Source: Patescibacteria group bacterium (GTDB taxonomy: Bacteria > Patescibacteria > Paceibacteria > UBA6257 > 2-01-FULL-56-20). Taken from it: a stretch of 64,000 bases of DNA. This document shows positions 1 through 7,289 of the stretch, piece by piece (within the stretch, counting starts at the first letter, position 1; each line of letters begins with the position of its first letter). The DNA is taken from positions 11,092-75,091 of the forward strand of contig JANLHI010000022.1 in assembly GCA_024654525.1 (NCBI GenBank). Direction: 5' to 3'. The position numbers were made by a program, and so were the translations under genes. The notes under the pieces were generated by a model that made no database searches, had not been told where the DNA came from, and saw only the letters and a program-made list of their open reading frames with translations.

Positions 1-271
1 CGAGAAGCTTCGCGTCTCCCGGAATGGAAAACTCCACCTTCACAGACTGGAAACTTGCAAGTTTCCTGATTTCACCAGAAGTGGGCGTAGAACCCTCAAG
101 CGGGCGAAATTGCTCGACGCCGGGAGCGGACGACCATGCAACGGAGTCGTAATTTCCATGACGCAAGGCCGAGACCTTTATAACGCCTTCGATAAGCCGA
201 CTCGCATGTTCCGGCGATACAAATGTGGCGACACGATATACAGAAGAGAATCCGACCTTTTTAGTGCTCAT
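1..271 (-). CDS. NIF3/YqfO-type C-terminal (CutA-like) domain protein, partial
   Basis: Leftward reading frame that runs off the window, so only the first 90 codons are visible. It opens MSTKKVGFSSVYRVATFVSP and contains the segments GNYDSVAWS and FRPLEGSTPTSGEIRK. These match the GNYDxxxxxxxGxxxFxPxxGxxPxxGE signature of the CutA-like domain inserted in, or standing alone from, NIF3/YqfO proteins. That domain is a ferredoxin-like fold of uncertain role, possibly metal or small-molecule sensing. The start is supported by a GGAG about 8 nt upstream. Because the frame starts directly with this domain, it is probably a stand-alone domain of about 100-120 aa rather than a full NIF3 GTP cyclohydrolase-like protein; the missing 3' part prevents certainty. 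Confidence 0.7.
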   Translation of the reverse strand, partial: MSTKKVGFSSVYRVATFVSPEHASRLIEGVIKVSALRHGNYDSVAWSSAPGVEQFRPLEGSTPTSGEIRKLASFQSVKVEFSIPGDAKLL

Positions 272-336
272 AACTTACTCCGATATGAATATACGGTTGG
301 TTCCGTATTTATGTTGTTAATAGACCCGAAGCGGCA

Positions 337-365
337 ATAGTACTATTTGCGATTCATATTTGCAA
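337..365 (-). promoter_or_regulatory. Candidate sigma70 promoter for the NIF3-like gene
   Basis: Read leftward: TTGCAA (360-365), a 17-nt spacer, then TACTAT (337-342). This would give a leader of about 60 nt before the ATG at 271, consistent with that gene having a Shine-Dalgarno sequence. Sequence match only. Confidence 0.4.
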
Positions 366-390
366 GACCTTATATAATCACAAATAAAAA

Positions 391-422
391 AACCAGGGAC
401 GATTATGGTAATCGTCCCGGTT
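391..422 (-). terminator. Intrinsic terminator of the DUF5701-like gene
   Basis: Perfect 10-bp arms GGGACGATTA (396-405) and TAATCGTCCC (409-418) with a 3-nt loop, extended by AACC/GGTT with one bulged base. In the leftward direction it is followed by a run of seven T. It lies 19 nt past the stop codon at 441. Confidence 0.8.
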
Positions 423-440
423 GGATTGATGGTTCTTTGT

Positions 441-1130
441 TTAAGTCTCACAACTAGGAAATCCCCCCCAACTTTTAGGTCTTTCTAAACTTTGAATCCC
501 CACGCGCTTATCACACGAGGGTGTGCCATAGTATAAGCTTGCATGCCTATCCTTATAAGTACACAAAACAGGAAAACCGTTACGAAGACAAATTCGCGGG
601 GAACGCCTTGAAAGTTTTGGCACCTTATGTCGTGAGGCATTGGCAATTATATTATGATGTCGTAACACAGGAAAAACTGAAGCATGGACAATACATTCAA
701 AAACAGTGTATGAAAACCTTCCCTCACACGCAAGCTCCCGTAGAGATTCAATATGTTTCATATCCATACAAGCTCTTCCATCTTCAACATTAGTCGCAAT
801 ATAAGGACCATCGGGAACCTGTACAAGATTGCGAATCTTCCCCGCTTCAAGATCATTCCAACCTCTTACTCCATCATCCCACACCAAAAAAGACATAAGA
901 CGACTTAAATCGAGCGGGTCGGGTCGTCTCGGGACAAGGAGAGTGAGTCCTTTTTCGGGTACGAATTCAGCAAGGCGGCGGAGTTCATCTTCGTCACCTA
1001 ATCCGATGTCAACCCAAAACGCAATTTGATGATAAAAAAGTTCGCGTGGGGTTGGGACGAACAAAGATGGTGAATGAGAAATTATTATCTCTTCATACTG
1101 CTCAACGGTAATTATGGGAAATGCTTTCAT
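441..1130 (-). CDS. DUF5701-like protein of unknown function
   Basis: 229-aa soluble protein with no signal peptide or membrane segment. The middle part (GPYIATNVEDGR, around residues 108-119) and the C-terminal run of basic residues and cysteines recall DUF5701, a family without known activity; this resemblance is from memory and not strong. Transcription looks autonomous: a TTGACA/TAGTTT promoter follows the metG terminator directly and an intrinsic terminator closes the unit at 391-422. There is no clear Shine-Dalgarno sequence, and the start at 1130 is simply the first ATG. Alternative: a lineage-specific orphan. Confidence 0.5.
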   Translation of the reverse strand: MKAFPIITVEQYEEIIISHSPSLFVPTPRELFYHQIAFWVDIGLGDEDELRRLAEFVPEKGLTLLVPRRPDPLDLSRLMSFLVWDDGVRGWNDLEAGKIRNLVQVPDGPYIATNVEDGRACMDMKHIESLRELACEGRFSYTVFECIVHASVFPVLRHHNIIANASRHKVPKLSRRSPRICLRNGFPVLCTYKDRHASLYYGTPSCDKRVGIQSLERPKSWGGFPSCET

Positions 1131-1171
1131 ATCTAATCATCTAAATTTTTCAAATCCATTAAACTGCGCTA

Positions 1172-1201
1172 AAACTAGCAAGAAAAAGGTTATGCTGTCA
1201 A
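1172..1201 (-). promoter_or_regulatory. Promoter of the DUF5701-like gene
   Basis: Leftward TTGACA (1196-1201), 18-nt spacer, TAGTTT (1172-1177). It overlaps the end of the T-tract of the metG terminator, so one transcription unit stops and the next starts within about 15 nt. Confidence 0.5.
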
Positions 1202-1203
1202 CA

Positions 1204-1246
1204 AAAATAAAAGAAGCCTCACTCATCGTTAGACAAGCAAGGCTTC
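1204..1246 (-). terminator. Intrinsic terminator after metG
   Basis: Leftward: GAAGCCT, a 20-nt loop, AGGCTTC (arms at 1240-1246 and 1213-1219), followed by TTTTATTTTT. It begins 28 nt beyond the metG stop. Confidence 0.7.
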
Positions 1247-1273
1247 CCATGTTTTTTTGTGCCATCACAGAGG

Positions 1274-2944
1274 CTACTCCCCCGCTTCGGCAAGTTGAAT
1301 TTCTCCGAGAATCAATTCGTGATCCACTTTTGGTATCAGCGGTGTCGGTTGCCCGATGGGGGTGTTGGCGGCAAGCGGCGAATATCTCCAACTCACATCG
1401 TCCGTGCCTAGATAGGCATTTAGCCTCTCTGTTACACCTGGGAAGAATGGTGCGGTAAGACGCCGTAAGGCGTCCGCCACCTCCATGCACACTTTGAGTG
1501 TTTCGGCGACGTGCGCCTTGTTGCTCTCGATGTTTCTCCATGGCGCGCGGTGCTCGATATAGACGTTTGCCTTCCGTGAGAAGTTGAGAATACTCACCAG
1601 CGCTTGCCTCAATTCTCCCTTTTCGATGAACGCCCCCACTTCTCTTAACGCAGTGGGTGATGCCATCCAAAGAACAACACTTTCATCGCTTACCGGCACA
1701 CCACTATTGGGCACGGCACCGAAGTACCGATGCGTCATCGAAAACGTGCGGTTCCAGAAGTTCCCGAGATTTCCAACCAAGTCGGCATTCACCCGTGCTT
1801 CGAAGTCATCCCACCGAAATGTACTGTCTTTGCTTTCCGGCGAGTTGAGTGTGAGGTAGAACCGGATTGCGTCCGGATCGAATTTTGCAAGCGCATTCGG
1901 CAACCAAATGCCGATATTCTTGCTCTTCGAAAGCTTCACGCCTCCGAAGTTCAAGAACTCGCTTGAGATGATTCTGTTCGGGAGGTGAAGCCCGAGCGCC
2001 ATGAGCATCGCCGGCCAAATGATGGTGTGAAACGGAATATTATCCTTCCCGTGCACGTAATAGTGCACCGCCTCCGGATTATCCCACCATTCGCGCCACG
2101 CTTCGGGAAGCCCTTCGGTTTGAAGGGACGCCCATTCGCGCGAACAAGACAGGTAGCCAATCACCGCTTCAAACCACACATACATCACCTTCTCGGTGAA
2201 CCCTTCAACCGGCACCGGAATACCCCATGAGAGGTCCCGCGTAATGGGCCGGTCTTCGAGTCCCTTGGTAAGCCACGCCTCGGTAATTTTCACCGCGTTT
2301 TCCCGCCATCCTTCTTTTGACTTCTCCTTCCACTCCGCAAGATGTTTTTGAAACGCGGGCAGATGGAGATAAAGGTGTGTCGAAGGTTTCCAGACCGGTG
2401 TTGCGCCACACGTTCTGCAATGGGGCGCGATAAGATCATGCGGGGTATGAAGATGCCCGCATGTATCACACTGATCACCACGCGCACCTTCCACCCCACA
2501 CTTTGGATTCGGACATTTTCCTTCAATAAACCGATCAGGAAGCGTGCGATTACAGGTGTCGCACCGCGCCTGCTGTTCTTCACGCGTAACCATGTGGCCA
2601 TCCGCATGAAGCTTCGCAAACACTTCTTGTGCTACTCCCTTGTGGAAGGCACCCATTGTCTTTGAGTACAACGAGTAGCTGAAACCGAGTTTCTTGACGA
2701 GCGTTTCCACAATCTCATCGTGGTACTGACCCGCCACTTCTTCCGGTGCTCTTCCTTCTTTGTCCGCGGTCACAAGAATCGGGGTGCCGTGGCAATCACT
2801 ACCGGAGACAAAAAGCACATCGTCTCCATTTGCACGGTGATACCGCGCGAGCACATCCGCCGGCAGTAATGCCGCGACGTGCCCCAAATGCAGCGAGCCA
2901 TTGACGTATGGCCATGCCGCCGCAACCAATACCTTTTTTTTCAT
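1274..2944 (-). CDS. metG: Methionyl-tRNA synthetase
   Basis: Class I aminoacyl-tRNA synthetase that charges tRNA-Met in the cytosol. The 556-aa frame shows the HIGH-type motif HLGH (residues 19-22), the KMSKS loop as KLSKS (337-341), and a zinc-binding insert with four CxxC-like knuckles (C128/C131, C144/C149, C159/C162, C176/C179). This is the double-knuckle form; a C-terminal dimerisation (tRNA-binding) domain is absent. The start at 2944 has a strong GGAGG 7 nt upstream, in contrast to the many leaderless genes of the window. A tRNA-Met gene lies about 100 nt upstream on the same strand, followed by the rlmN-like and metK genes, making a methionine/SAM neighbourhood. Confidence 0.97.
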   Translation of the reverse strand: MKKKVLVAAAWPYVNGSLHLGHVAALLPADVLARYHRANGDDVLFVSGSDCHGTPILVTADKEGRAPEEVAGQYHDEIVETLVKKLGFSYSLYSKTMGAFHKGVAQEVFAKLHADGHMVTREEQQARCDTCNRTLPDRFIEGKCPNPKCGVEGARGDQCDTCGHLHTPHDLIAPHCRTCGATPVWKPSTHLYLHLPAFQKHLAEWKEKSKEGWRENAVKITEAWLTKGLEDRPITRDLSWGIPVPVEGFTEKVMYVWFEAVIGYLSCSREWASLQTEGLPEAWREWWDNPEAVHYYVHGKDNIPFHTIIWPAMLMALGLHLPNRIISSEFLNFGGVKLSKSKNIGIWLPNALAKFDPDAIRFYLTLNSPESKDSTFRWDDFEARVNADLVGNLGNFWNRTFSMTHRYFGAVPNSGVPVSDESVVLWMASPTALREVGAFIEKGELRQALVSILNFSRKANVYIEHRAPWRNIESNKAHVAETLKVCMEVADALRRLTAPFFPGVTERLNAYLGTDDVSWRYSPLAANTPIGQPTPLIPKVDHELILGEIQLAEAGE

Positions 2945-2973
2945 ACTGATTCCTCCATATTAACTTGTTAAGG

Positions 2974-2990
2974 TCGTGCTGACGGCACGA
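2974..2990. other. Hairpin in the metG leader
   Basis: Perfect 6-bp arms TCGTGC/GCACGA around a 5-nt loop. The T-tract lies on the rightward side (TTTTTCTTTT from 2991), so it looks like a rightward terminator although no rightward gene precedes it. Read with metG it is only a leader hairpin, followed by a TTAAC/GTTAA repeat and the GGAGG ribosome-binding site. Confidence 0.35.
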
Positions 2991-3046
2991 TTTTTCTTTT
3001 AAAGAACGCACACGCGTCCCCATTGAAAAACCGCCGAAGCAAGGAA

Positions 3047-3117
3047 TGACTGGGATGGGACTTGAACCCACAACCGGGTACTTATGAAGCACCTGCTCTA
3101 CCTTGAGCTACCCAGTC
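3047..3117 (-). tRNA. tRNA-Met (anticodon CAT)
   Basis: A 71-nt cloverleaf read leftward: acceptor GACTGGG/CCCAGTC with discriminator A, D arm GCTC/GAGC, anticodon stem GGTGC/GTACC around loop TTCATAA, five-base variable loop, and T arm GTGGG-TTCAAGT-CCCAT. No CCA is encoded. The G1-C72 pair and the lack of three G-C pairs in the anticodon stem argue against initiator tRNA. It is therefore elongator tRNA-Met, or possibly the tRNA-Ile whose CAU anticodon is lysidine-modified. It sits between metG and the rlmN-like gene, all leftward. Confidence 0.92.
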
Positions 3118-3168
3118 ATTGCGAAGCAAACGTATCACAAAATACCATCGCCAACAAGCGGAATGAGA

Positions 3169-3196
3169 GAACGCCCAACCCGAAGGTTGAGCGTTC
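3169..3196 (-). terminator. UUCG-capped hairpin after the rlmN-like gene
   Basis: Leftward GAACGCTCAACC, tetraloop TTCG, GGTTGGGCGTTC: a 12-bp stem with one G-U pair. No good T-tract follows, so it is either a weak terminator or an RNA-processing/stability hairpin between the rlmN-like mRNA and tRNA-Met. Confidence 0.45.
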
Positions 3197-3227
3197 AATG
3201 ATTCTGAAATCCAAACAAACCACATGT

Positions 3228-4202
3228 CTAGACCGCGACTAGATCGGCATTCCGCGTGACCCTTGATGCCCATGGCGCCGGAGCTTCCGGACGGTAGTGC
3301 CGGAACTGACCCATCCCGGCACCGATCTCTGTCCCGAGACTGTGGAACTGGTACACATCCAATCCTCCTTGCGCGCAAATTTGCTCGAACGCATGGTGAT
3401 TGGCGGATTCCGCGAAACCCGTCTCGGAGACAGGCGAGAATCGTGACAGGCGTAGTCGGACAGGTAAACCGTTCAATAGTCCGACTAATTCTTCGGCATG
3501 CGCTTCCGCATCGTTGACGTCCTTGAGCAGGACATAATTTAGGACAACCCTCGTTCGGAGGGTGTCCGCGTATTCCACCGCGGCGGCGAGCACTTCGCCA
3601 ATCGGGTATTGCCGTGTGATTGGCATCAGTTCCGTTCGCAGCTCATCGTTCGGCGCATGGAGCGACACCCGAAGCTGGAGGTTCGTCATGCGAAGACCCA
3701 CGAGTTTGCGAATGCCGGGAGCAATCCCGACGGTCGAGATGACAACCCGCATGTCGGGAGAAATGTGCTCCAACGCACTTTTCACCGCGCTGAAATTCAG
3801 CAACGGTTCTCCCATTCCGGTGAAAGAGACCTCGAGGCCTCGCGCCGGATATTGCGTATCGCCGAGCATCCCGTTGACTTGAAGGATAATCTCGTCGCCA
3901 GTCAGATTGCGTACGATTCCCTGCAAACCCGTGGCGCAAAACGCACACTTCATCGCGCAACCGATTTGGCTGGAGATGCACAGCGAATCGTACTCACGAG
4001 TTCTGAACTGGAGGTGAGCGCTTTCGACCGTATGTCCGTCACGGGTAGCCCAAACGTACTTTGTTACTACGCTACTTTCGGCTTTTGCCTGTAAGGACAT
4101 TCGGCTCGCCGTATTGTTGATGTTATGCCCGCCGATGGTTTCCATCGAACGAGCGTTTCGCATGCCCATAGCATGCCCGTCTAGAATACATGTGGTATTC
4201 AT
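3228..4202 (-). CDS. RlmN/Cfr-like radical SAM methyltransferase lacking the methyl-carrier cysteine
   Basis: Radical SAM protein of the RlmN/Cfr family, whose members methylate adenosine C2 or C8 of 23S rRNA (RlmN also tRNA). With the start at 4202 it has 324 aa. The Fe-S motif CxxxCxxC is at C82/C86/C89, a family GEP motif reads FTGMGEPLLN, and C75 corresponds to E. coli C118. The usual C-terminal DIDAACGQL reads EIGAGMGQF here, so the methyl-carrying cysteine (E. coli C355) is Met297. The N-terminal helical domain is also shorter than in RlmN. Possible ATGs are at 4268, 4202, 4169 and 4163; the last three lie in the element shared with metK. It is read towards tRNA-Met and metG. Substrate and activity are open. 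Confidence 0.85.
   Translation of the reverse strand: MNTTCILDGHAMGMRNARSMETIGGHNINNTASRMSLQAKAESSVVTKYVWATRDGHTVESAHLQFRTREYDSLCISSQIGCAMKCAFCATGLQGIVRNLTGDEIILQVNGMLGDTQYPARGLEVSFTGMGEPLLNFSAVKSALEHISPDMRVVISTVGIAPGIRKLVGLRMTNLQLRVSLHAPNDELRTELMPITRQYPIGEVLAAAVEYADTLRTRVVLNYVLLKDVNDAEAHAEELVGLLNGLPVRLRLSRFSPVSETGFAESANHHAFEQICAQGGLDVYQFHSLGTEIGAGMGQFRHYRPEAPAPWASRVTRNADLVAV
4149..4202 (-). promoter_or_regulatory. SAM-gene leader element, rlmN-like copy
   Basis: 54 nt that align without gaps to 5560-5613 at metK in opposite orientation. 34 nt (4149-4182) are identical and the first 20 match at 13 positions. Possible fold: hairpin GAATAC/GTATTC near the 5' end, then an outer stem ACGGGC/GCTCGT enclosing ATGC/GCAT whose loop holds an ATG. 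If transcribed as a leader it would control initiation at 4169 or 4163. If translated from 4202 it encodes a shared DGHAMGMRNAR peptide. Confidence 0.6.
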
Positions 4203-4513
4203 AATTGTTAACGTACTGCGTACGACTCCCTTTATGAAGAATGATTTCCTATGGGGTCGCGCGTGCAACCCTCACAGCGTCTTACGACATTCATAATAAA
4301 GAGCCGTATAGAAATAATAGGAGTGCTTATAGAAAAGCGCAAACATGGAAACTGTGTGTATCTCGGATATCCTTTATAAATAGCTCATTACCGAACAAAA
4401 AAGCTATGTATAACAGCTGAAATGGCAAGCCGGCTAACCCATAAACATAGATTAGCCGACAAGGCATTATTTTCGAACATAATTCAGTTCTTCGACAGAG
4501 CGGTAACCGCTAT
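4203..4513. other. Intergenic region upstream of the rlmN-like gene
   Basis: About 310 nt without a convincing gene. It holds the upstream region of the rlmN-like gene and the 3' flank of the gene at 4514-5296. The only clear structure is an imperfect inverted repeat GCCGGCTAA (4429-4437) / TTAGCCGAC (4452-4460) with a 14-nt loop and no adjacent T-tract. Confidence 0.4.
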
Positions 4514-5296
4514 TCACAAATGATTTTTCATGCGCCCAAGCATAAATGCATGATCCCTCGGGTCGTACTTGCGCATGTAATATCGACATCTCAACTCTCT
4601 TCTCTCAATTACTCTGGGACGAGCGCATAAGCTGCAAAACACGAATGGATACATCCTAAAAAAATCTGCAGATACGCGATCCCGAGAAAGGACTGCCGAA
4701 TACTGGTGGCAACATTTACTTGCACACTCATCGCACACAGCTTCGTTTGGAGATAATTTATAGGAGTAATCCAACATTGCATCGCCACATTGTTTGCAAC
4801 GAATTCCGCCCGTAACAACAACCGCCCGTTTTCCTTCAAAATCAGTTTCACCAAGAAAAACCAGCTTTCTACCACCATAGCGAGCAGTATTATTAAGATC
4901 ATCAAGCACTTTTTCATCATCTCTCGTACTCCCGCACAGAAAGATAATGCGCCCTTGTTGCCTCAATTTCGAAAAAGCTTCTCTAAAAACCTCTTCATTA
5001 TTGAATGTAGCAGTGGTAATTTTCTTACCATCAGTTATAACAGTGCCAATTGAGTTCGAATTCAAACTGCAAAGCTCTAAACTGACTTCGTTAAAAGAAC
5101 CGCCACAAGGATTCTGAAAAAGAACCCAGAGAGATTTCTCACTACCAGTTACATTGTTCACACACATCCATGAGATATGCTTAATCGAATCTCCCGGCTT
5201 GAGTACCTCAACAACAGCGATAATATCTTCAGCCTCACCCGTTTCAATCGGCACCAATGTATAAGTCGCCGTTTCTTCATCACAGATAATTTTCAT
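4514..5296 (-). CDS. Orphan protein with C-terminal zinc-ribbon-like cysteines
   Basis: 260-aa protein that I do not recognise. The C-terminal third carries CKQCGDAM, VCDECASKCC and CSLCARP, which together could bind one or two zinc ions; the N-terminal part (MKIICDEETATYTLVPIETG) has no known motif. The start at 5296 is preferred because an AAGG lies 9 nt upstream; the frame stays open to 5491 and that extension would add a hydrophobic segment. The gene is visibly more AT-rich than metK and the rlmN-like gene and separates two divergent genes that share a leader element, so it may be an insertion. Function unknown. Confidence 0.6.
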   Translation of the reverse strand: MKIICDEETATYTLVPIETGEAEDIIAVVEVLKPGDSIKHISWMCVNNVTGSEKSLWVLFQNPCGGSFNEVSLELCSLNSNSIGTVITDGKKITTATFNNEEVFREAFSKLRQQGRIIFLCGSTRDDEKVLDDLNNTARYGGRKLVFLGETDFEGKRAVVVTGGIRCKQCGDAMLDYSYKLSPNEAVCDECASKCCHQYSAVLSRDRVSADFFRMYPFVFCSLCARPRVIERRELRCRYYMRKYDPRDHAFMLGRMKNHL

Positions 5297-5559
5297 AACA
5301 TAATTCCTTTTTGAAATTTTCAATTTGCGCAAACGGTGAAGAATTGAGTGTAGCAAGCAGAACATCAAATGACAACCAGCTACAAGAGAATAAAACGCCA
5401 GACTTAGCAACCCCGTTGACACACCAAAAAAAAGTACTATTATCCCCTTACAATCCTTATTGTACGCACCGCAAGGTGCTGCGTGAATCAACTTTGTTGA
5501 TTTCGTAGGAAATTATTTCTTTACAAGAAGAGTTGCAACGTTTAGTTCATTCAAAACTT

Positions 5560-5613
5560 ATGAGTACTCCAAGTACCCAAGACGGGCATGCTATGGGCAT
5601 GCGAAACGCTCGT
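5560..5613 (+). promoter_or_regulatory. SAM-gene leader element, metK copy
   Basis: Inverted partner of 4149-4202. The 5' hairpin reads GAGTAC/GTACCC: relative to the rlmN-like copy one base pair changes from A-T to G-C on both sides (covariation) and another is lost (A.C). The 34-nt part at 5580-5613 is identical in both copies, including third codon positions. ATGs at 5593 (hairpin loop) and 5599 (3' arm) could be hidden by the fold. Confidence 0.6.
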
Positions 5614-6699
5614 GTTGTGGCGGTTGAATTCGTCACGCCCGGGCATCCAGATAAGGTCTGCGATCAAATTGGAGACAGTATCCTTGACGCCGCAATCACT
5701 CAAGATCCACTTTCGCGAGTTGCCCTTGAGACAACCGGCGGACATGGTCTCGTGATGGTAAATGGCGAGATGACTACCAAAGCCGACCTCGATATTGTTA
5801 GCATCGTGCAAAGAAAGTATGCCGAAATTGGACATGACCGTTCCATCGAAGTACTCCTTCGCATCGTTCAGCAGTCTCCGGACATTGCACAGGGAGTTGA
5901 CGACTGTGCTGCCGCTGGCAAAGACAGCGATGAACAAGGAGCGGGAGATCAGGGAGTCATGGTGGGTTACGCCATCGGTGGCGAGGCAAACTTCATGCCG
6001 CAGGCATATAACCTCGCAAAAGCGCTCACTGACCGACTAACGGAAGTGAGAGTTCGAGGGATTCTCCCTCACGTAAAGGCTGACGGCAAAAGCCAGGTCA
6101 CTTTGGTGAACGGCGTTGTCACTCGCGTGACCATCGCCGCACATCACAGCGACACAGTCGGGCTTGAACAACTGCGCGCAGATATTCTCAAAGATGTCGT
6201 GCAGGTGGTCATCCCCGGAATCAACGGCGACGCTGTCACCATCAACGGCACCGGAAAGTTCGTGCAAGGCGGTTTCGAAGCTGACGCGGGAACTACCGGT
6301 CGCAAATTGGCAGTGGACAATTATGGTCCTCTGGTTGAAATCGGCGGCGGATGCTATTCGGGAAAGGATCCTTCGAAAGTGGATCGGAGTGCGGCATATT
6401 TCTGCCGGATGGTGGCAAAGGCCATTGTTGCGGGAGGCCACGCGAACGAAGCAGTCGTGAAGGTGGGCTACGCCATCGGCGTCGCAAAACCGACATTCCT
6501 GTCGGTGCTGACTCCTCTTGATGGAGAAGCGGCCGAAAAATTCGAAGCGCATGTGCTGTCGAAGTTCGATTTTCGGCCCAAAGCCATCATCGAACGTCTC
6601 GGGCTCCGGAAACCCGACGGCTGGTGCTATGCCGACACTGCCGCAGCGGGTCACTACGGGGATGACCGGTTCCCGTGGGAAAAAGTGGTGGAGATCTAA
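5560..6699 (+). CDS. metK: S-adenosylmethionine synthetase
   Basis: Makes SAM from methionine and ATP in the cytosol, supplying the radical SAM and other methyl transfer enzymes. Diagnostic segments are GHPDKVCDQIGDS near the N-terminus, GAGDQGVMVGYA, SGKDPSKVDRSAAY and YAIGVAKP; the length (about 380 aa) is normal. The true start is uncertain. ATG 5560 matches the equivalent ATG of the rlmN-like gene, but comparison with other MetK proteins places the start near ATG 5599 (MRNARVVAVEFVTPGHPDK), in which case 5560-5598 is an untranslated regulatory leader. No Shine-Dalgarno sequence precedes any of the candidates. The gene ends in a strong bidirectional terminator. Confidence 0.97.
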   Translation: MSTPSTQDGHAMGMRNARVVAVEFVTPGHPDKVCDQIGDSILDAAITQDPLSRVALETTGGHGLVMVNGEMTTKADLDIVSIVQRKYAEIGHDRSIEVLLRIVQQSPDIAQGVDDCAAAGKDSDEQGAGDQGVMVGYAIGGEANFMPQAYNLAKALTDRLTEVRVRGILPHVKADGKSQVTLVNGVVTRVTIAAHHSDTVGLEQLRADILKDVVQVVIPGINGDAVTINGTGKFVQGGFEADAGTTGRKLAVDNYGPLVEIGGGCYSGKDPSKVDRSAAYFCRMVAKAIVAGGHANEAVVKVGYAIGVAKPTFLSVLTPLDGEAAEKFEAHVLSKFDFRPKAIIERLGLRKPDGWCYADTAAAGHYGDDRFPWEKVVEI

Positions 6700-6744
6700 A
6701 GATCTCACAGGGTAGGAAGGGGTACCCAGTATGTTTTTAACAAA

Positions 6745-6780
6745 AAAGTGCCTTCGCTCACGCGAAGGTACTTTAATTTT
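6745..6780. terminator. Bidirectional terminator between metK and the NUDIX gene
   Basis: 12-bp stem AAAGTGCCTTCG/CGAAGGTACTTT with one G-T pair and a 6-nt loop. There is an A-tract before it and AATTTT after it, so it can end metK and the convergent NUDIX/SPFH unit. Confidence 0.85.
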
Positions 6781-6807
6781 CCCACTAATTTCTCACATGG
6801 GAATGCC

Positions 6808-7287
6808 TCAACTCCTTTTCAAAAATATCTTCAACATCTCAACCTCTATTCCAATCTGCGAATGAAGCGGGGAAGGAAGCTGGTCTAACGCGAACCATCC
6901 TATTTCGTCTATCTTCTCCGGGTCACCGTTCTTAACTTTTGCAGGGTCAACCAACACCCAATGCATGTTTTTTACCCAATGAGTAGACAATCCGTTGTGC
7001 GTGCGGAGTACATTTTTTGTAGTCACATATTCGATTTCAAGCGGTACCACGCCGTATTCCTCCAGAACCTCGCGTGCCACCGTGTCTTCAAACGTTTCGC
7101 CAAATTCCATCGCTCCTCCGCCACAATCCCATACATCCTGTTCATCGCGACACTTTTTGCTCCGCTTGTGCATAAGTATGCGCCCTTCCGTGTCATAGCA
7201 CCAAAACACGCAGTTCACACCGATATAATCAACACCGCGCTTCATATCCCGCTTTTGATATTCCGGAGATTTCTGATCGGGAATCAT
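6808..7287 (-). CDS. NUDIX hydrolase
   Basis: 159-aa NUDIX pyrophosphohydrolase of the sort that hydrolyses nucleoside diphosphates linked to another moiety. The complete Nudix box GX5EX7REUXEEXGU is present, spanning from GAMEFGE to REVLEEYGV and ending in EEYGV. The substrate cannot be read from the sequence; the overall layout resembles MutT/DNA-mismatch-type and general house-cleaning members. It starts 2 nt after the stop of the SPFH-family gene, so the two are co-transcribed. The metK-side terminator closes the operon. Confidence 0.93.
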   Translation of the reverse strand: MIPDQKSPEYQKRDMKRGVDYIGVNCVFWCYDTEGRILMHKRSKKCRDEQDVWDCGGGAMEFGETFEDTVAREVLEEYGVVPLEIEYVTTKNVLRTHNGLSTHWVKNMHWVLVDPAKVKNGDPEKIDEIGWFALDQLPSPLHSQIGIEVEMLKIFLKRS

Positions 7288-7289
7288 GG

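Noticed and set aside
5297..5491. N-terminal extension of the zinc-ribbon orphan
   Set aside because: The hydrophobic extension lacks a ribosome-binding site, while AAGG lies at the right distance before the ATG at 5296.
4149..5613. Composite transposon bounded by inverted repeats
   Set aside because: The inverted copies lie within or at the starts of two housekeeping genes, no transposase lies between them and no target-site duplication is visible. An invertible segment cannot be excluded and is noted as an alternative in the finding.
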